Of a stretch of DNA of 64,000 nucleotides, positions 35,473 through 44,937 are shown piece by piece. This stretch comes from Psychrobacter sp. PG1 (GTDB lineage: Bacteria > Pseudomonadota > Gammaproteobacteria > Pseudomonadales > Moraxellaceae): NCBI RefSeq assembly GCF_014897815.1, contig NZ_JABUZG010000083.1, positions 34,904-98,903 on the forward strand. The letters are read 5' to 3'. Under the pieces are notes generated by a model. It searched no databases. It worked only from the letters and a program-made list of their open reading frames with translations, and was not told where the DNA came from. The first letter of the stretch is position 1. Every line of letters starts with the position of its first letter. Position numbers and translations under genes: made by a program.

Positions 35473-37629
35473 TTAAATCGCGTCGCTATGAGCTTGAATA
35501 GCGGTAAGGGCGATGGTGTAGATAATATCATCGACCAAGGCTCCGCGAGACAAGTCGTTTACTGGCTTATTCAAACCTTGCAGCATTGGGCCAACACTCA
35601 CTACATTGGCGCTACGTTGTACGGCTTTATAAGTGGTATTGCCCGTATTGAGATCTGGGAAAATAAAGACATTGGCTTGCCCAGCAACCGGTGAATCAGG
35701 CGCTTTTTGCTTGCCGACGCTCATGACAGAAGCGGCGTCATACTGTAGTGGTCCATCGACTTTTAGGTGTGGCGCACGCTCGCGGACGATTTGGGTCGCG
35801 CGTGTAACTTTTTCGACGTCCGCACCAGTTCCTGATGAGCCTGTAGAATAGCTAATCATCGCAACTTTTGGATCAATACCGAAGGCGGCAGCAGACTGTG
35901 CTGATTGAATGGCAATCTCAGCCAGTTCTTCGGCATTTGGATCAGGATTAATGGCACAGTCACCGTAGACCACCACTTGCTCAGGTAGCAGCATAAAAAA
36001 TACTGATGATACGAGCGAGTATTGCGGTGCGGTCTTAATCAACTGAAACGCTGGACGGACGGTATTGGCGGTGGTATGAATCGCGCCAGAGACGAGGCCG
36101 TCGACTTCGTCCATCTGTAGCATGGTCGTGCCTAGATATACGGTGTCTTTTAAGTATTCAGCCGCGACTTCTGCGCTGGTTTTACCTTTACGGCGTTCGA
36201 CTACTGCAGTGATATACTTATCCATATCAAGCGTGTCGGGGTCAATTATTTCAAGACCTTCAGGTAAAACTAAGTCGAGATTTTTAGCCACTTGCTCGAC
36301 ATCACTACGCTTAGCGAGTAGTACACAGTTGGCGATGCCGCGGCTTTGACAGATACAAGCGGCTTCAACCGTACGCGGCTCAGAACCCTCTGGTAGCACG
36401 ATGCGTTTTTTGGCGTCTTGTGCTTTTTTAACCACTTGATGACGGAATGCAGATGGTGAGAGGCGCGGCTCATGATTTTGACTAAAATAGTCTTTAATCC
36501 AGCTAAGATCTAAATGGGCGGCGACATAACGAGCCACTTCTTCAGCACGTTCAGTATCATCACTTGGAATCTCTGCGCTCATGTGCATGAGGCTCTGTAC
36601 GGTCTCATAGCTGTCGCTTTCGACACTCATGACAGGGATGCCTGTTTTGAGGGCAGATTGCCATAGCTCAGCGACGGTTGCACTCGGCTCGACGCCGCCG
36701 GTTAATACCAATCCTGCCAGCGGGATACCATTGATACAAGCCAAACCTGCTGCTAATAGTAAATCATCTCGATCGCCCGGTACGACGATAAGAGTGCCAC
36801 GTTTAAACACCTCATCGACGCGTGCGACCGAGCGTGCGGTTAGGCTAATGCGGTTAATACGGCGTGACTTAGCTTCACCGACATTGAGCCATTTGGCATC
36901 AAGCTCAGTGGCGATATCCCACGTACGAGGCACGGACAGTGAATCACTGAATGGCACCACCCCGATTAAACGGAACGCATCAGTATTAAAATGCGGTGAT
37001 AGGCGCTGGACTTCTTGCATAAAGCCGTCATCTAAACTCACAACCGCTTCACCAGGGGCAACGATTTGATTTTCTACGGTGCTTTGCGCATTTGGCAAGT
37101 CATGTACACGCATCAAAATCGCGCCGAGTGTGCGCTCATGGGCGATGCCGCCAAACTCACGAGCGTGAACGTCAAGCTTATCAGCCAGATAGGCCGGTTT
37201 ACTGGTATCAGCGGTGCTAACAAAGATGATTCTAGCATCTAATGCATGGGCAATCGCCCGGTTGATTTGCGAGGCATAAGAGGTCTCTGTGGTCGGTACT
37301 AAGCCTTCACAGATCACCACATCGTAATCATCGCCCAGAGTATGATAATTGACGACCACTTCTTCCATCAAGTCATCAAGATTACCATCACCAATCATAC
37401 GCTCAACACGCTGCCGACTGATAGATTTAGGTGGCGTCAGACCAAAAGCATGCATTGCTAACGCGCTTGAGCTGTCTAAACTGTTTTGCTTATCAAGTGT
37501 ATCATCTTGCAAAAATGGCTTCATAAAGCCCGCTTTGATACCGTTGTAATCAAGAGCGCGAATCAATCCAAGCGCTGCTGACGTTACGCCGATACCACGG
37601 CTGATGGGAACTAGTAAAATGGTTTGCAT
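35473..37629 (-). CDS. pta: Phosphate acetyltransferase (long form)
   Basis: 718 residues, the large gamma-proteobacterial form (E. coli Pta 714). It interconverts acetyl-CoA and acetyl phosphate. The N-terminal P-loop/BioD-like domain starts LLVPISRGIGVTSAALGL; a DRTGG domain lies around 220-330; the catalytic PTA domain covers about 390-715 with VLPEGSEPRTVEAA, YLGTTMLQMDEVDGLVSG, YGDCAINPDP, SYSTGSSGTG and VFIFPDLNTGN. ackA ends 214 bp upstream on the same strand, so the pair acts together in acetate excretion or uptake and sets acetyl phosphate level. Confidence 0.96.
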   Translation of the reverse strand: MQTILLVPISRGIGVTSAALGLIRALDYNGIKAGFMKPFLQDDTLDKQNSLDSSSALAMHAFGLTPPKSISRQRVERMIGDGNLDDLMEEVVVNYHTLGDDYDVVICEGLVPTTETSYASQINRAIAHALDARIIFVSTADTSKPAYLADKLDVHAREFGGIAHERTLGAILMRVHDLPNAQSTVENQIVAPGEAVVSLDDGFMQEVQRLSPHFNTDAFRLIGVVPFSDSLSVPRTWDIATELDAKWLNVGEAKSRRINRISLTARSVARVDEVFKRGTLIVVPGDRDDLLLAAGLACINGIPLAGLVLTGGVEPSATVAELWQSALKTGIPVMSVESDSYETVQSLMHMSAEIPSDDTERAEEVARYVAAHLDLSWIKDYFSQNHEPRLSPSAFRHQVVKKAQDAKKRIVLPEGSEPRTVEAACICQSRGIANCVLLAKRSDVEQVAKNLDLVLPEGLEIIDPDTLDMDKYITAVVERRKGKTSAEVAAEYLKDTVYLGTTMLQMDEVDGLVSGAIHTTANTVRPAFQLIKTAPQYSLVSSVFFMLLPEQVVVYGDCAINPDPNAEELAEIAIQSAQSAAAFGIDPKVAMISYSTGSSGTGADVEKVTRATQIVRERAPHLKVDGPLQYDAASVMSVGKQKAPDSPVAGQANVFIFPDLNTGNTTYKAVQRSANVVSVGPMLQGLNKPVNDLSRGALVDDIIYTIALTAIQAHSDAI

Positions 37630-37843
37630 AAAGTATCCTACGGTTTATTATATTTTTAAAGCTCACTTCATCCTTGCTGGAATGAGTAAAACGTCGCGCT
37701 TCTCATCATAGGCTATGTATAAGAAGCGCTGGGCAAAAAACAATCCAAAACGTCTAATGAATAAAAGCTTATAAGGCGACTAGAAGCTTATGAGAAAATT
37801 ACAAGTAACTTATAATATAAGCAACTTATAAAAAATCTCGAGC

Positions 37844-39076
37844 TTAGAGTAAGCCCAATGCTTCACGTGTTTCTTGAGCAATACGGCACTCTTCATCGGT
37901 TGGCACAACCCATAGCTCAATGCTGCTATCGTCTGCGTGGAAGCTGCCTTCGCTACCACCAAACAAGCTCGCATTTTTGTCAGCGTCTACTTTTATGCCG
38001 AAATGACGCATCACTTCTAGGATACTGGTTCGGGTGGTGACTGAGTTTTCGCCGATACCACCCGTAAAGACAATGCCTGTGAATTCTGGCAGCGCGCAGC
38101 TTAAGCTGGCAAGATATTTACCGACGCGGTAACAGAACATCTCGATAGCGAGCTTAGCATCTGCGTGACCTTCGTTCGCCGCTTGTTCGACGGTACGTAA
38201 ATCATTAGACAATCCTGAGACACCCAATAGACCACTTTCATTATTGAGCATGGCATCAATCTCTTCCAAGCTCATACCAAGCTGGCGCTTTAGGTGTATG
38301 TGTAGACTTGGGTCAACATCACCACTACGCGTACCCATCATGAGCCCTTCAAGCGGGGTCAGACCCATACTGGTATCGAAACTTTTGCCATCATAAACGG
38401 CAGTCGCCGAGCAGCCATTGCCCAGATGCGCTGTAAGCCAACCATGTGGGCCTTTAGACTCTGTAATCTCACTGGCACGCTCTGAGACGTAAGCATGAGA
38501 CGTACCATGAAAGCCATAACGGCGGATTTTGTGTTCTTCGTATAGGGCTTTTGGTAGTGGGTAGCGAAAAGCAACAGGAGGCATGGTTTGGTGAAAGGCT
38601 GTATCAAAGACGACGACTTGAGGAATATCAGGATAAATCGCCTGTACCGCTTCGATACCTAAAGCATGGGCAGGGTTATGCAGTGGCGCGAGTATTTTTA
38701 AGCGTTTTACTTCGTCCAGTACGTGCTCATCGACACGGACTGCTGCAGAGTACTCACGGCCACCATGAACCACGCGATGACCAACGGCGATGAAATGATA
38801 CTGTTCTAATAGCTCAAGGATTTTTTGTAATGCTAACTGATGACGACCACCTGAGATAGAGATTTCCAGCTTATCACCATTTAACGTCGTGTGTTTGATA
38901 CGAGCAGTATCGAGTCCTAAGTTTTCGGCCAAACCAGTGATACGAATAGAATTGTCTTCGCTAATCAGCGCGTATTTGATAGAAGAGGAACCGCAGTTGA
39001 GGACTAAGGTGGGATTGATTAGGTTCGATGTTTCGGTGTTTTTGTCATCAAAAGTGGTGGTTAGGCTGGCGCTCAT
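37844..39076 (-). CDS. ackA: Acetate kinase
   Basis: 410 residues, normal size. It transfers phosphate between ATP and acetate. ASKHA-fold motifs: LVLNCGSSSIKYALI (25-39), AVGHRVVHGG, FHQTMPPVAFRYPLP, RRYGFHGTSH, HLGNGCS, DTSMGLTPLEGLMMGTRSG (about 232-250) and VFTGGIGENS near 340. A 20-residue Ser/Thr/Asn tail precedes the first strand. Order ackA then pta matches E. coli. No clear terminator between the two. Confidence 0.96.
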   Translation of the reverse strand: MSASLTTTFDDKNTETSNLINPTLVLNCGSSSIKYALISEDNSIRITGLAENLGLDTARIKHTTLNGDKLEISISGGRHQLALQKILELLEQYHFIAVGHRVVHGGREYSAAVRVDEHVLDEVKRLKILAPLHNPAHALGIEAVQAIYPDIPQVVVFDTAFHQTMPPVAFRYPLPKALYEEHKIRRYGFHGTSHAYVSERASEITESKGPHGWLTAHLGNGCSATAVYDGKSFDTSMGLTPLEGLMMGTRSGDVDPSLHIHLKRQLGMSLEEIDAMLNNESGLLGVSGLSNDLRTVEQAANEGHADAKLAIEMFCYRVGKYLASLSCALPEFTGIVFTGGIGENSVTTRTSILEVMRHFGIKVDADKNASLFGGSEGSFHADDSSIELWVVPTDEECRIAQETREALGLL

Positions 39077-39750
39077 ACTCTGTCCTTAGATTGTATTTTG
39101 TAAAGGGTGACTCATCACAGACGAGTACCGGTTGAATAAACAAAAACCAGCCGCATCCATGCCGACATAGGTCAAGCAAGTACATTGCTGATTCTGGTCA
39201 CTCTTGGGCTGGCACTATTGATCAGTGCTTGTTAAGTCGCATGCTAGCGCCTCAACACAGTCGCAAGGTCTACACATAATGTACCATAGTTTTATGGCTA
39301 TACCACGATAACTATAAGGGTTAAATCGATAGAATGTGGTATAGACAATACAACTGTACACCGAGTGTCGCTAGGGTTTGTCGGCTGCTACAGCCAAATA
39401 TAGTAACTCATAATAAATTGTAAGAAAATTTGTCTAAGTAAATATAATAGGCTGTTTTACCATTATAGCGATACATTAAGACCACTAGTATCAACGCTCG
39501 CTTAGTAAATGGCAGTCGCACAGTCTAGAAAAACTTAGAAAAACCAAACTCGTCCAAATTTATTGATTAGGGATATTCAGTATGCACACAGCATTATGTA
39601 ATAATGCTATTATCCAAAGCAGTCATATTGTCATTTTTTAGCGATGGCGATAGCTTTTATTTAGCTGTCTATAAGGTTTGATCTATCGCCTTTATGACTC
39701 GTGCTTTTTATCATCCTCATGCCATTGCAAAGTCACAGGTTCTCTATTCT
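39077..39750. other. 674-bp divergent region between ackA and lptM
   Basis: No coding sequence recognised. It should hold two divergent promoters. I see no repeat copy, hairpin or small gene that I can support. Confidence 0.5.
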
Positions 39751-40035
39751 ATGTTTACTATTAACCGCTTTTCGAAAACTGAGCACACTAATGTCGCTGA
39801 TCTTGGTCGCCGTGTTATCTCCACTTTTATTATTAGTGGGGTGATGATGATGGGTTTGACGGGTTGCGGTCAAAAAGGCAATCTATACCTCGCCGACGCT
39901 AGTAGCCAGACGGTTCAAGGAGCTACGGATAGCGCTGGCATACAGGGTAGTACCTATTCGACACAAGATGATAGTCATCAAGAAATGGATGATTTTAAGC
40001 TACCGGAACCTAGTGAAGACCCGAATGATTATTGA
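39751..40035 (+). CDS. lptM: LPS translocon maturation lipoprotein LptM (YifL)
   Basis: 94 residues from ATG 39751; an ATG at 39694 gives 19 more residues but a worse ribosome position. A charged N-terminus and a hydrophobic stretch (RVISTFIISGVMMMGLTGC) end in a lipobox; the mature end CGQKGNLYLAD is the LptM signature (CGxKGPLYLP in E. coli). The tail is acidic and ends in LPEPSEDPNDY. LptM stabilises the LptD-LptE outer-membrane LPS translocon. Position just before lysA and dapF matches E. coli yifL-dapF and supports the call. Confidence 0.85.
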   Translation: MFTINRFSKTEHTNVADLGRRVISTFIISGVMMMGLTGCGQKGNLYLADASSQTVQGATDSAGIQGSTYSTQDDSHQEMDDFKLPEPSEDPNDY

Positions 40036-40128
40036 TTCTGATTAAAGAATCAATGCCGTCAACGAGATTTCGGTGTGCACCCTAAGATTTTTTTAACTTT
40101 GTAACCTGATGAAATTAGAGATGTTTAT

Positions 40129-41484
40129 ATGAGTCATTCTGAGCAACAAACTGGCGAATCTGTCACGATCCAAACTGATCAAGGCTTGTATGTTAATCCT
40201 CAAGCCTTAACCGCCCATTTACCCGCGCTAGATTATCACGATGGTGCATTGTATATGGAGCAGGTGAGTATTGCTGACGTGGTCAAACACTATGGTACGC
40301 CATGCTATGTCTACTCAAAACAAGCTATTTTGGATGTCTATCAAGCTTATAGCGATAGCTTTGCCAGTTTAACGCATCAGATTTGTTATGCGGTAAAAGC
40401 CAATTCTAACCTTGCTGTACTTGGTATATTGGCGCAAGCAGGCGCAGGGTTTGATATCGTTTCACGCGGCGAGCTAATGCGGGTATTGGCGGCAGGGGGC
40501 GAAGCTGCACGTGTGGTATTCTCAGGCGTCGGCAAAACCTATAGCGATATCGAGTATGCCCTGACCCAAGGTATTGGTTGTTTTAACGTAGAGTCAATCA
40601 GCGAGCTGACTTTGATTAATGATGTGGCACAGAAATTGGATAAACCTGCGCCAATTTCACTACGGGTTAATCCCAATGTCGACGCCAAGACGCATCCGTA
40701 TATTTCAACAGGGCTAAAAGATAATAAATTTGGTATCACCCACGAAGACGCAGTTGCCGTCTATGAGCAAGCGGCGCAATTATCTCATATCGATATCGTC
40801 GGTATTGACTGTCATATTGGCTCGCAGTTGACTGAAGTTGCGCCATTTGTCGCGGCATTGGATAAAGTGGTTGAGTTGATACATAACTTACGTGATAAAG
40901 GTATTGAGCTACGTCATATCGATTTGGGCGGTGGTTTGGGTGTGCGTTATATCGATGAGACGCCAGTATCTATCGACGAGTTTGCCCAAGCTTTATTACC
41001 GAAACTTAGCGAGCTTGGCTTAACGGTATTCTTTGAGCCGGGTCGCAGTATTGTGGCAAATGCTGGGATATTATTGACCAAGGTTGATGTACTCAAACCA
41101 ACGGAACATAAGAACTTTGCCATTGTTGACGCAGCAATGAATGACTTGATTCGTCCGGCGTTATATCAAGCTGAAATGGCAGTCATTCCAAGTGTTTTGC
41201 CTGAGAATGGCATCGGCACTGATGGCACGCAGCCATGGGATATCGTTGGCGCTATTTGCGAAACGGGTGATTTTTTAGCGAAAGACCGTTTATTGTCGCT
41301 CGCGGTAGGCGATGTTTTAGCAATCACAGGCGCTGGTGCGTATGGCTTTACCATGAGTAGTAATTATAATTCACGCCCGCGTGCTAGTGAGGTAATGGTA
41401 GCCGATGATAGCCATCAACTGATTCGCAAACGCGAAACCATTGAAGCACTATATGCAGACGAAGTATTGTGGCAAGGTAAATAA
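40129..41484 (+). CDS. lysA: Diaminopimelate decarboxylase
   Basis: 451 residues. Last step of lysine synthesis: meso-diaminopimelate to L-lysine, PLP-dependent. The PLP lysine is K90 in ICYAVKANSNLAVL; DIVSRGELMR, GIDCHIGSQL, DLGGGLGVRY, FEPGRSIVANAG and CETGDFLAKDR (partner-subunit cysteine) are all present. A 25-residue extension with LTAHLPALDYHDGALYMEQ at the N-terminus is usual. It follows lptM by 93 bp; a terminator and a MITE-1 remnant then separate it from dapF. Confidence 0.96.
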   Translation: MSHSEQQTGESVTIQTDQGLYVNPQALTAHLPALDYHDGALYMEQVSIADVVKHYGTPCYVYSKQAILDVYQAYSDSFASLTHQICYAVKANSNLAVLGILAQAGAGFDIVSRGELMRVLAAGGEAARVVFSGVGKTYSDIEYALTQGIGCFNVESISELTLINDVAQKLDKPAPISLRVNPNVDAKTHPYISTGLKDNKFGITHEDAVAVYEQAAQLSHIDIVGIDCHIGSQLTEVAPFVAALDKVVELIHNLRDKGIELRHIDLGGGLGVRYIDETPVSIDEFAQALLPKLSELGLTVFFEPGRSIVANAGILLTKVDVLKPTEHKNFAIVDAAMNDLIRPALYQAEMAVIPSVLPENGIGTDGTQPWDIVGAICETGDFLAKDRLLSLAVGDVLAITGAGAYGFTMSSNYNSRPRASEVMVADDSHQLIRKRETIEALYADEVLWQGK

Positions 41485-41518
41485 ATCGGTGACCAACAGA
41501 TTTAGCCATTTTTAGCCC

Positions 41519-41556
41519 ATTTAGGCGTTTTCGTTTAGATTGAGGGCATGCCCTAA
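41519..41556. repeat. MITE-1 remnant after lysA
   Basis: TTTAGGCGTTTTC and TGAGGGCATGCCCTAAA face each other over about 38 bp. They are degenerate versions of the MITE-1 ends (TAGGGCGTGTCC and its inverse), with the middle deleted. Confidence 0.55.
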
Positions 41557-41558
41557 AT

Positions 41559-41597
41559 AAAAAGCCCATTGTCTTTATGATGATGGGCTTTTTTATG
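41559..41597 (+). terminator. Rho-independent terminator of lysA
   Basis: AAAAGCCCAT, about 15 bases, ATGGGCTTTTTT, about 75 bp after the lysA stop. Confidence 0.85.
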
Positions 41598-41746
41598 GCC
41601 TGCTCTAATGAGAGATATCAGTTTGGCTGTACAAGGTAGATTTAGCATCGTGTTAACTTAGTATTTGATAGCGGTGATAGTTATGATTGTATCTGACAGC
41701 GTGCTAATATAAGACATACATAAAAATAGGATAGGATAACAAGGAT

Positions 41747-42634
41747 ATGCTAATAGAATTTACGAAGATGCATGGTTTGGGCAATGATTTTATGGTCATC
41801 GATTTGGTGACTCAGCGCTTAGATTTGACCAAGGATTTGGTACAGTTACTGGGTGACCGTCATTTGGGTATTGGCTTTGATCAGCTGCTCGTCGTTGAGC
41901 CACCAATGCGTCCTGACGTTGATTTTAGTTATCGCATTTTTAATGCTGATGGGTCAGAAGTTGAGCAGTGCGGTAATGGTGCGCGCTGTTTTGCTCGTTT
42001 TGTGCAAGCGCGTAAACTGTCATTTAAACAGCGTTTGCGTGTTGAGACGGCAAGCGGCATCATTTCATTGACCACTGATCGTTATGGCTGGGTCGAAGTC
42101 GATATGGGTAAGCCGAAATTTGAACCAAGCGAGATTCCTTTTACCCCCAGAGCCACAACCAAAATTCAAAACGCCTATCATCTCGATGTAAATGGCACTC
42201 CTGTACAGCTTTATGTTGCCAATATGGGCAACCCGCATGCCGTTATCAAAGTTGATAACGTGCTCGATGCCGACGTTGAAACCTTAGGCAAAGCCATCGA
42301 ATCGCATCCCGCCTTTCCCGACCGCGTCAATGTCGGCTTTATGCAAGTGATGAACCAGCGTCACATTCGTCTGCGTGTCTATGAGCGCGGTGTCGGCGAG
42401 ACACAAGCCTGTGGTACTGGCGCTTGTGCCGCAGTAGCGGTTGGTATCCGTGAGGGCTGGCTCGATGAAGGCGAAGACGTGCGTGCGCAGCTTTATGGTG
42501 GCAGTATGATCATCAAATGGCAGCCGGGTTATTCAGTGATGATGACCGGTCCGACCGCCTTTGTTTACGAAGGCGTATTTAGCCCAGATGGTCTGATGGC
42601 ACAAGCGGGCATCAAGCCCAATCCAGAAGGCTAA
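41747..42634 (+). CDS. dapF: Diaminopimelate epimerase
   Basis: 295 residues. It converts LL- to meso-diaminopimelate for lysine and peptidoglycan. The two catalytic cysteines are C75 (EQCGNGARCF) and C222 (QACGTGACAA). KMHGLGNDF (7-15) and NMGNPHAV are standard DapF motifs. The stop codon TAA overlaps the xerC start (TAATG), indicating translational coupling. It supplies the substrate of LysA encoded just upstream. Confidence 0.96.
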   Translation: MLIEFTKMHGLGNDFMVIDLVTQRLDLTKDLVQLLGDRHLGIGFDQLLVVEPPMRPDVDFSYRIFNADGSEVEQCGNGARCFARFVQARKLSFKQRLRVETASGIISLTTDRYGWVEVDMGKPKFEPSEIPFTPRATTKIQNAYHLDVNGTPVQLYVANMGNPHAVIKVDNVLDADVETLGKAIESHPAFPDRVNVGFMQVMNQRHIRLRVYERGVGETQACGTGACAAVAVGIREGWLDEGEDVRAQLYGGSMIIKWQPGYSVMMTGPTAFVYEGVFSPDGLMAQAGIKPNPEG

Positions 42635-43683
42635 TGGATAATAGGGCTATGTCCAATAAAAACAATCATACGATGGAGCCTACCTCAGATTCTGAGGCAA
42701 AAGCATGGCTATCAGTCGAGCACGCCGCGGCTATAGAGTCGGATGCTGCATTACGTGATTTGTTAGCGCCCGTGCATCGTTGGCTTAATGTCTTGTCGGT
42801 GCGCAATCACTCGCCGCATACGTTGACCGCTTATTTTGCAGGACTGAACCAATTGGCGCTATTTTTACGTGGGAAACGCCTGACGTGGACGCGCTGCGAT
42901 AAACGCCAATTAGCCCAGCATATCAGCCAACGCTTGGATGAAGACAAGCTCGCACTTGCCAGCGTCCAGCAAGAGCTGTCAGCCATTCGCCATTTTTATG
43001 GCTGGTTGATAGAAGAGAACTTGGCACGTATTAACCCAACGACTGGCTATCAGCTCAAACGTAGTCCTCGACCGCTGCCGTCTATTGCTGATGTTGATTT
43101 GCTCACTCAGCTGCTTGACCAAGAGATGCCTGATACACCCGAACAAGCGCGCCTATGGCTGCGTGATAAGGCGATGTTTGAATTGCTATACAGCAGCGGT
43201 CTGCGCGTAGGCGAGTTGGTCGCGTTGGATATGGGCGATGTGGATTTGTCAGACCTGCGCGTGCGCGTGACAGGTAAAGGCAATAAAACGCGGTTGGTGC
43301 CGTTAGGTGTCAAGGCAGCAGAAGCGATTAGCCGTTATCTACCGCATCGTAATCTGTGGGTGGAGCAAATGGACAGCGCATTATTTATTAGTGAAAAATT
43401 GGGTACGCGTTTATCGACACGGGCAGTGCAGCAGCGTCTCAAAGTTGCGGCTACCCGTGCCGGCATCGCACAAAATATGTATCCGCATCTATTGCGTCAT
43501 TGTTTTGCCTCGCACATGCTGTCGGGCAGTGGTGATTTGCGCGCGGTGCAAGAAATGCTTGGGCATAGCGATATCAGTACCACGCAAATTTATACCCATG
43601 TCGATTTTGCTAAACTCACGCAAGTCTATGATCGCGCTCATCCGCGCGCGACTCATACACGGACCGAAGAAAACAACACCTAA
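42634..43683 (+). CDS. xerC: Tyrosine recombinase XerC
   Basis: 349 residues, with about 45 extra residues at the N-terminus before the SAM-like core-binding domain (LNVLSVRNHSPHTLTAYFAGL). Catalytic residues are all visible: R191 (SSGLRVGEL), K215 (GKGNK), H285 and R288 (HLLRH), H311 (LGHSD) and Y320 (TQIYTHV). XerC with XerD resolves chromosome dimers at dif. The start overlaps dapF by one base; an ATG at 42649 is an alternative. The dapF-xerC link is typical of gamma-proteobacteria and rules out an integrase of a mobile element. Confidence 0.94.
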   Translation: MDNRAMSNKNNHTMEPTSDSEAKAWLSVEHAAAIESDAALRDLLAPVHRWLNVLSVRNHSPHTLTAYFAGLNQLALFLRGKRLTWTRCDKRQLAQHISQRLDEDKLALASVQQELSAIRHFYGWLIEENLARINPTTGYQLKRSPRPLPSIADVDLLTQLLDQEMPDTPEQARLWLRDKAMFELLYSSGLRVGELVALDMGDVDLSDLRVRVTGKGNKTRLVPLGVKAAEAISRYLPHRNLWVEQMDSALFISEKLGTRLSTRAVQQRLKVAATRAGIAQNMYPHLLRHCFASHMLSGSGDLRAVQEMLGHSDISTTQIYTHVDFAKLTQVYDRAHPRATHTRTEENNT

Positions 43684-43692
43684 TATTCGATA

Positions 43693-43718
43693 TTCAATAC
43701 TTACTATTCAGTATTGAA
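43693..43718. terminator. Hairpin between convergent xerC and nitrilase-family genes
   Basis: TTCAATACT, loop TACTATTC, AGTATTGAA: a perfect 9-bp stem filling the 41-bp gap between convergent stops. No T-run, so it may end or stabilise transcripts. Confidence 0.45.
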
Positions 43719-43724
43719 ACTGAC

Positions 43725-44624
43725 TTACGCCAAACGATGACAGTCAAAAATGGGCATTTTTTGGCGGCCTTGCTGTTGAGTCTGTTTGTCTAAGGTTGCC
43801 AAGATCAAAGCATAATCTTGGTTTTTTTCGTTACCCGTGGTTTTATCTAGTGCACTCGCATCATAGCTGTTAATAATCGTGCCATCAAAAGCTGTGATAG
43901 TGGTATGCCCCCACGTTTGACGGATATCACCGTTTTTATAAACATGGGCGCCGCCTTGTGCTGCGCCAATGACCATGCACTGACTGTCTAACGCCCGCGC
44001 GCGAAGTAACAGCGACCAATGTGCTTGCCCCGTTAAATAAGTAAATGCCGATGGCGCACTTAATAGGTCAGCGCCTGCTTGACGTAAGCGCTGTGCCAAT
44101 GCGGGAAAACGCAAATCAAAACAAACCATCATACCGAGCTGATAGGCAGCATGATCACTCTCTATTGTTGCAACTACAGTCTGTGTACCGGGCTCAAACG
44201 TCGCTGCTTCATTATAGCTGCCATGTTTATCTGCTACCGTCGCCGTGAATAGATGAATTTTGTCATAGCGTGCCACTCGCGTGCCATCAGGGGCAAATAG
44301 CTGACTGACTTGGCGCAGTCTGCCATCAGGCACGATGACGCCATCAGGGCGATAAGGGCAGGGCAGTGAGCCTGCCAGCACATAGACACCGTAAGTACTG
44401 GCATAGTTTGCTATCGTCGCTGATAGCGTATCAAAGCGCTCTGCGGTGGCAAATTGCTCGCCCATGCTACAGCAGTTTTCAGGTAAGACAACAAGATGAG
44501 CACCTTGATGACTGGCATCGCTGATGGCAGATTTTATAGCCGCTACGTTTTTTTCGATGTCTTGCTGGCTATTCATTTGAATCGCAGCAGTGACAAGATG
44601 TGGTTTATTTGCTTGGTCATTCAT
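43725..44624 (-). CDS. Nitrilase-superfamily carbon-nitrogen hydrolase (Nit/omega-amidase type)
   Basis: 299 residues. Catalytic triad E49 (VVLPENCC), K122 (RYDKIHLF) and C168 (MVCFDLRFP) intact. ALAQRLRQAGADLLSAPSAF and HWSLLLRARALDSQCMVIGAAQ fit the Nit1/Nit2 branch, which hydrolyses deaminated glutathione or alpha-ketoglutaramate; bacterial members near this type (YbeM) do deaminated-glutathione repair. Substrate is inferred from branch, not proven. Diverges from rpoN across 313 bp. Confidence 0.87.
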   Translation of the reverse strand: MNDQANKPHLVTAAIQMNSQQDIEKNVAAIKSAISDASHQGAHLVVLPENCCSMGEQFATAERFDTLSATIANYASTYGVYVLAGSLPCPYRPDGVIVPDGRLRQVSQLFAPDGTRVARYDKIHLFTATVADKHGSYNEAATFEPGTQTVVATIESDHAAYQLGMMVCFDLRFPALAQRLRQAGADLLSAPSAFTYLTGQAHWSLLLRARALDSQCMVIGAAQGGAHVYKNGDIRQTWGHTTITAFDGTIINSYDASALDKTTGNEKNQDYALILATLDKQTQQQGRQKMPIFDCHRLA

Positions 44625-44937
44625 CGTATTATTCTCGGTTAATGTTAAGAGTGGTTCAATTGGCTCGAAGGTTTTGTGTCATGTACCTTGTATTTTTTAT
44701 ATAGCCTTATTATTATCAACAAGATTTGGTTGTTTATTGTTTAGCAGTTCATGCTAAAACGGTTAAATTTATAGAGTTTTATAAGTAGAAAGCAATAAGC
44801 GTATTGGACCGTCTATAAATTATCATAGCAAAATTGCCACGAAAAATGCTATCGTCATGTCCTGATAACGTTAACTCGCTACTTTAAGTGGCAACATATA
44901 TAGACTATCACCAGTATCGGAGTGTAATAAGCCACCC
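44625..44937. other. 313-bp divergent region before rpoN
   Basis: AT-rich, no ORF or repeat recognised; should contain the promoters of rpoN and the divergent amidase gene. Confidence 0.5.

Noticed and set aside
35473..37629. N-terminal BioD-like domain of Pta as a separate dethiobiotin synthetase
   Set aside because: It is fused in frame to the PTA domain and is normal for the long gamma-proteobacterial Pta.
42634..43683. Tyrosine recombinase as integrase of a mobile element
   Set aside because: Start overlaps dapF and the sequence fits XerC; no attachment site or phage genes nearby.
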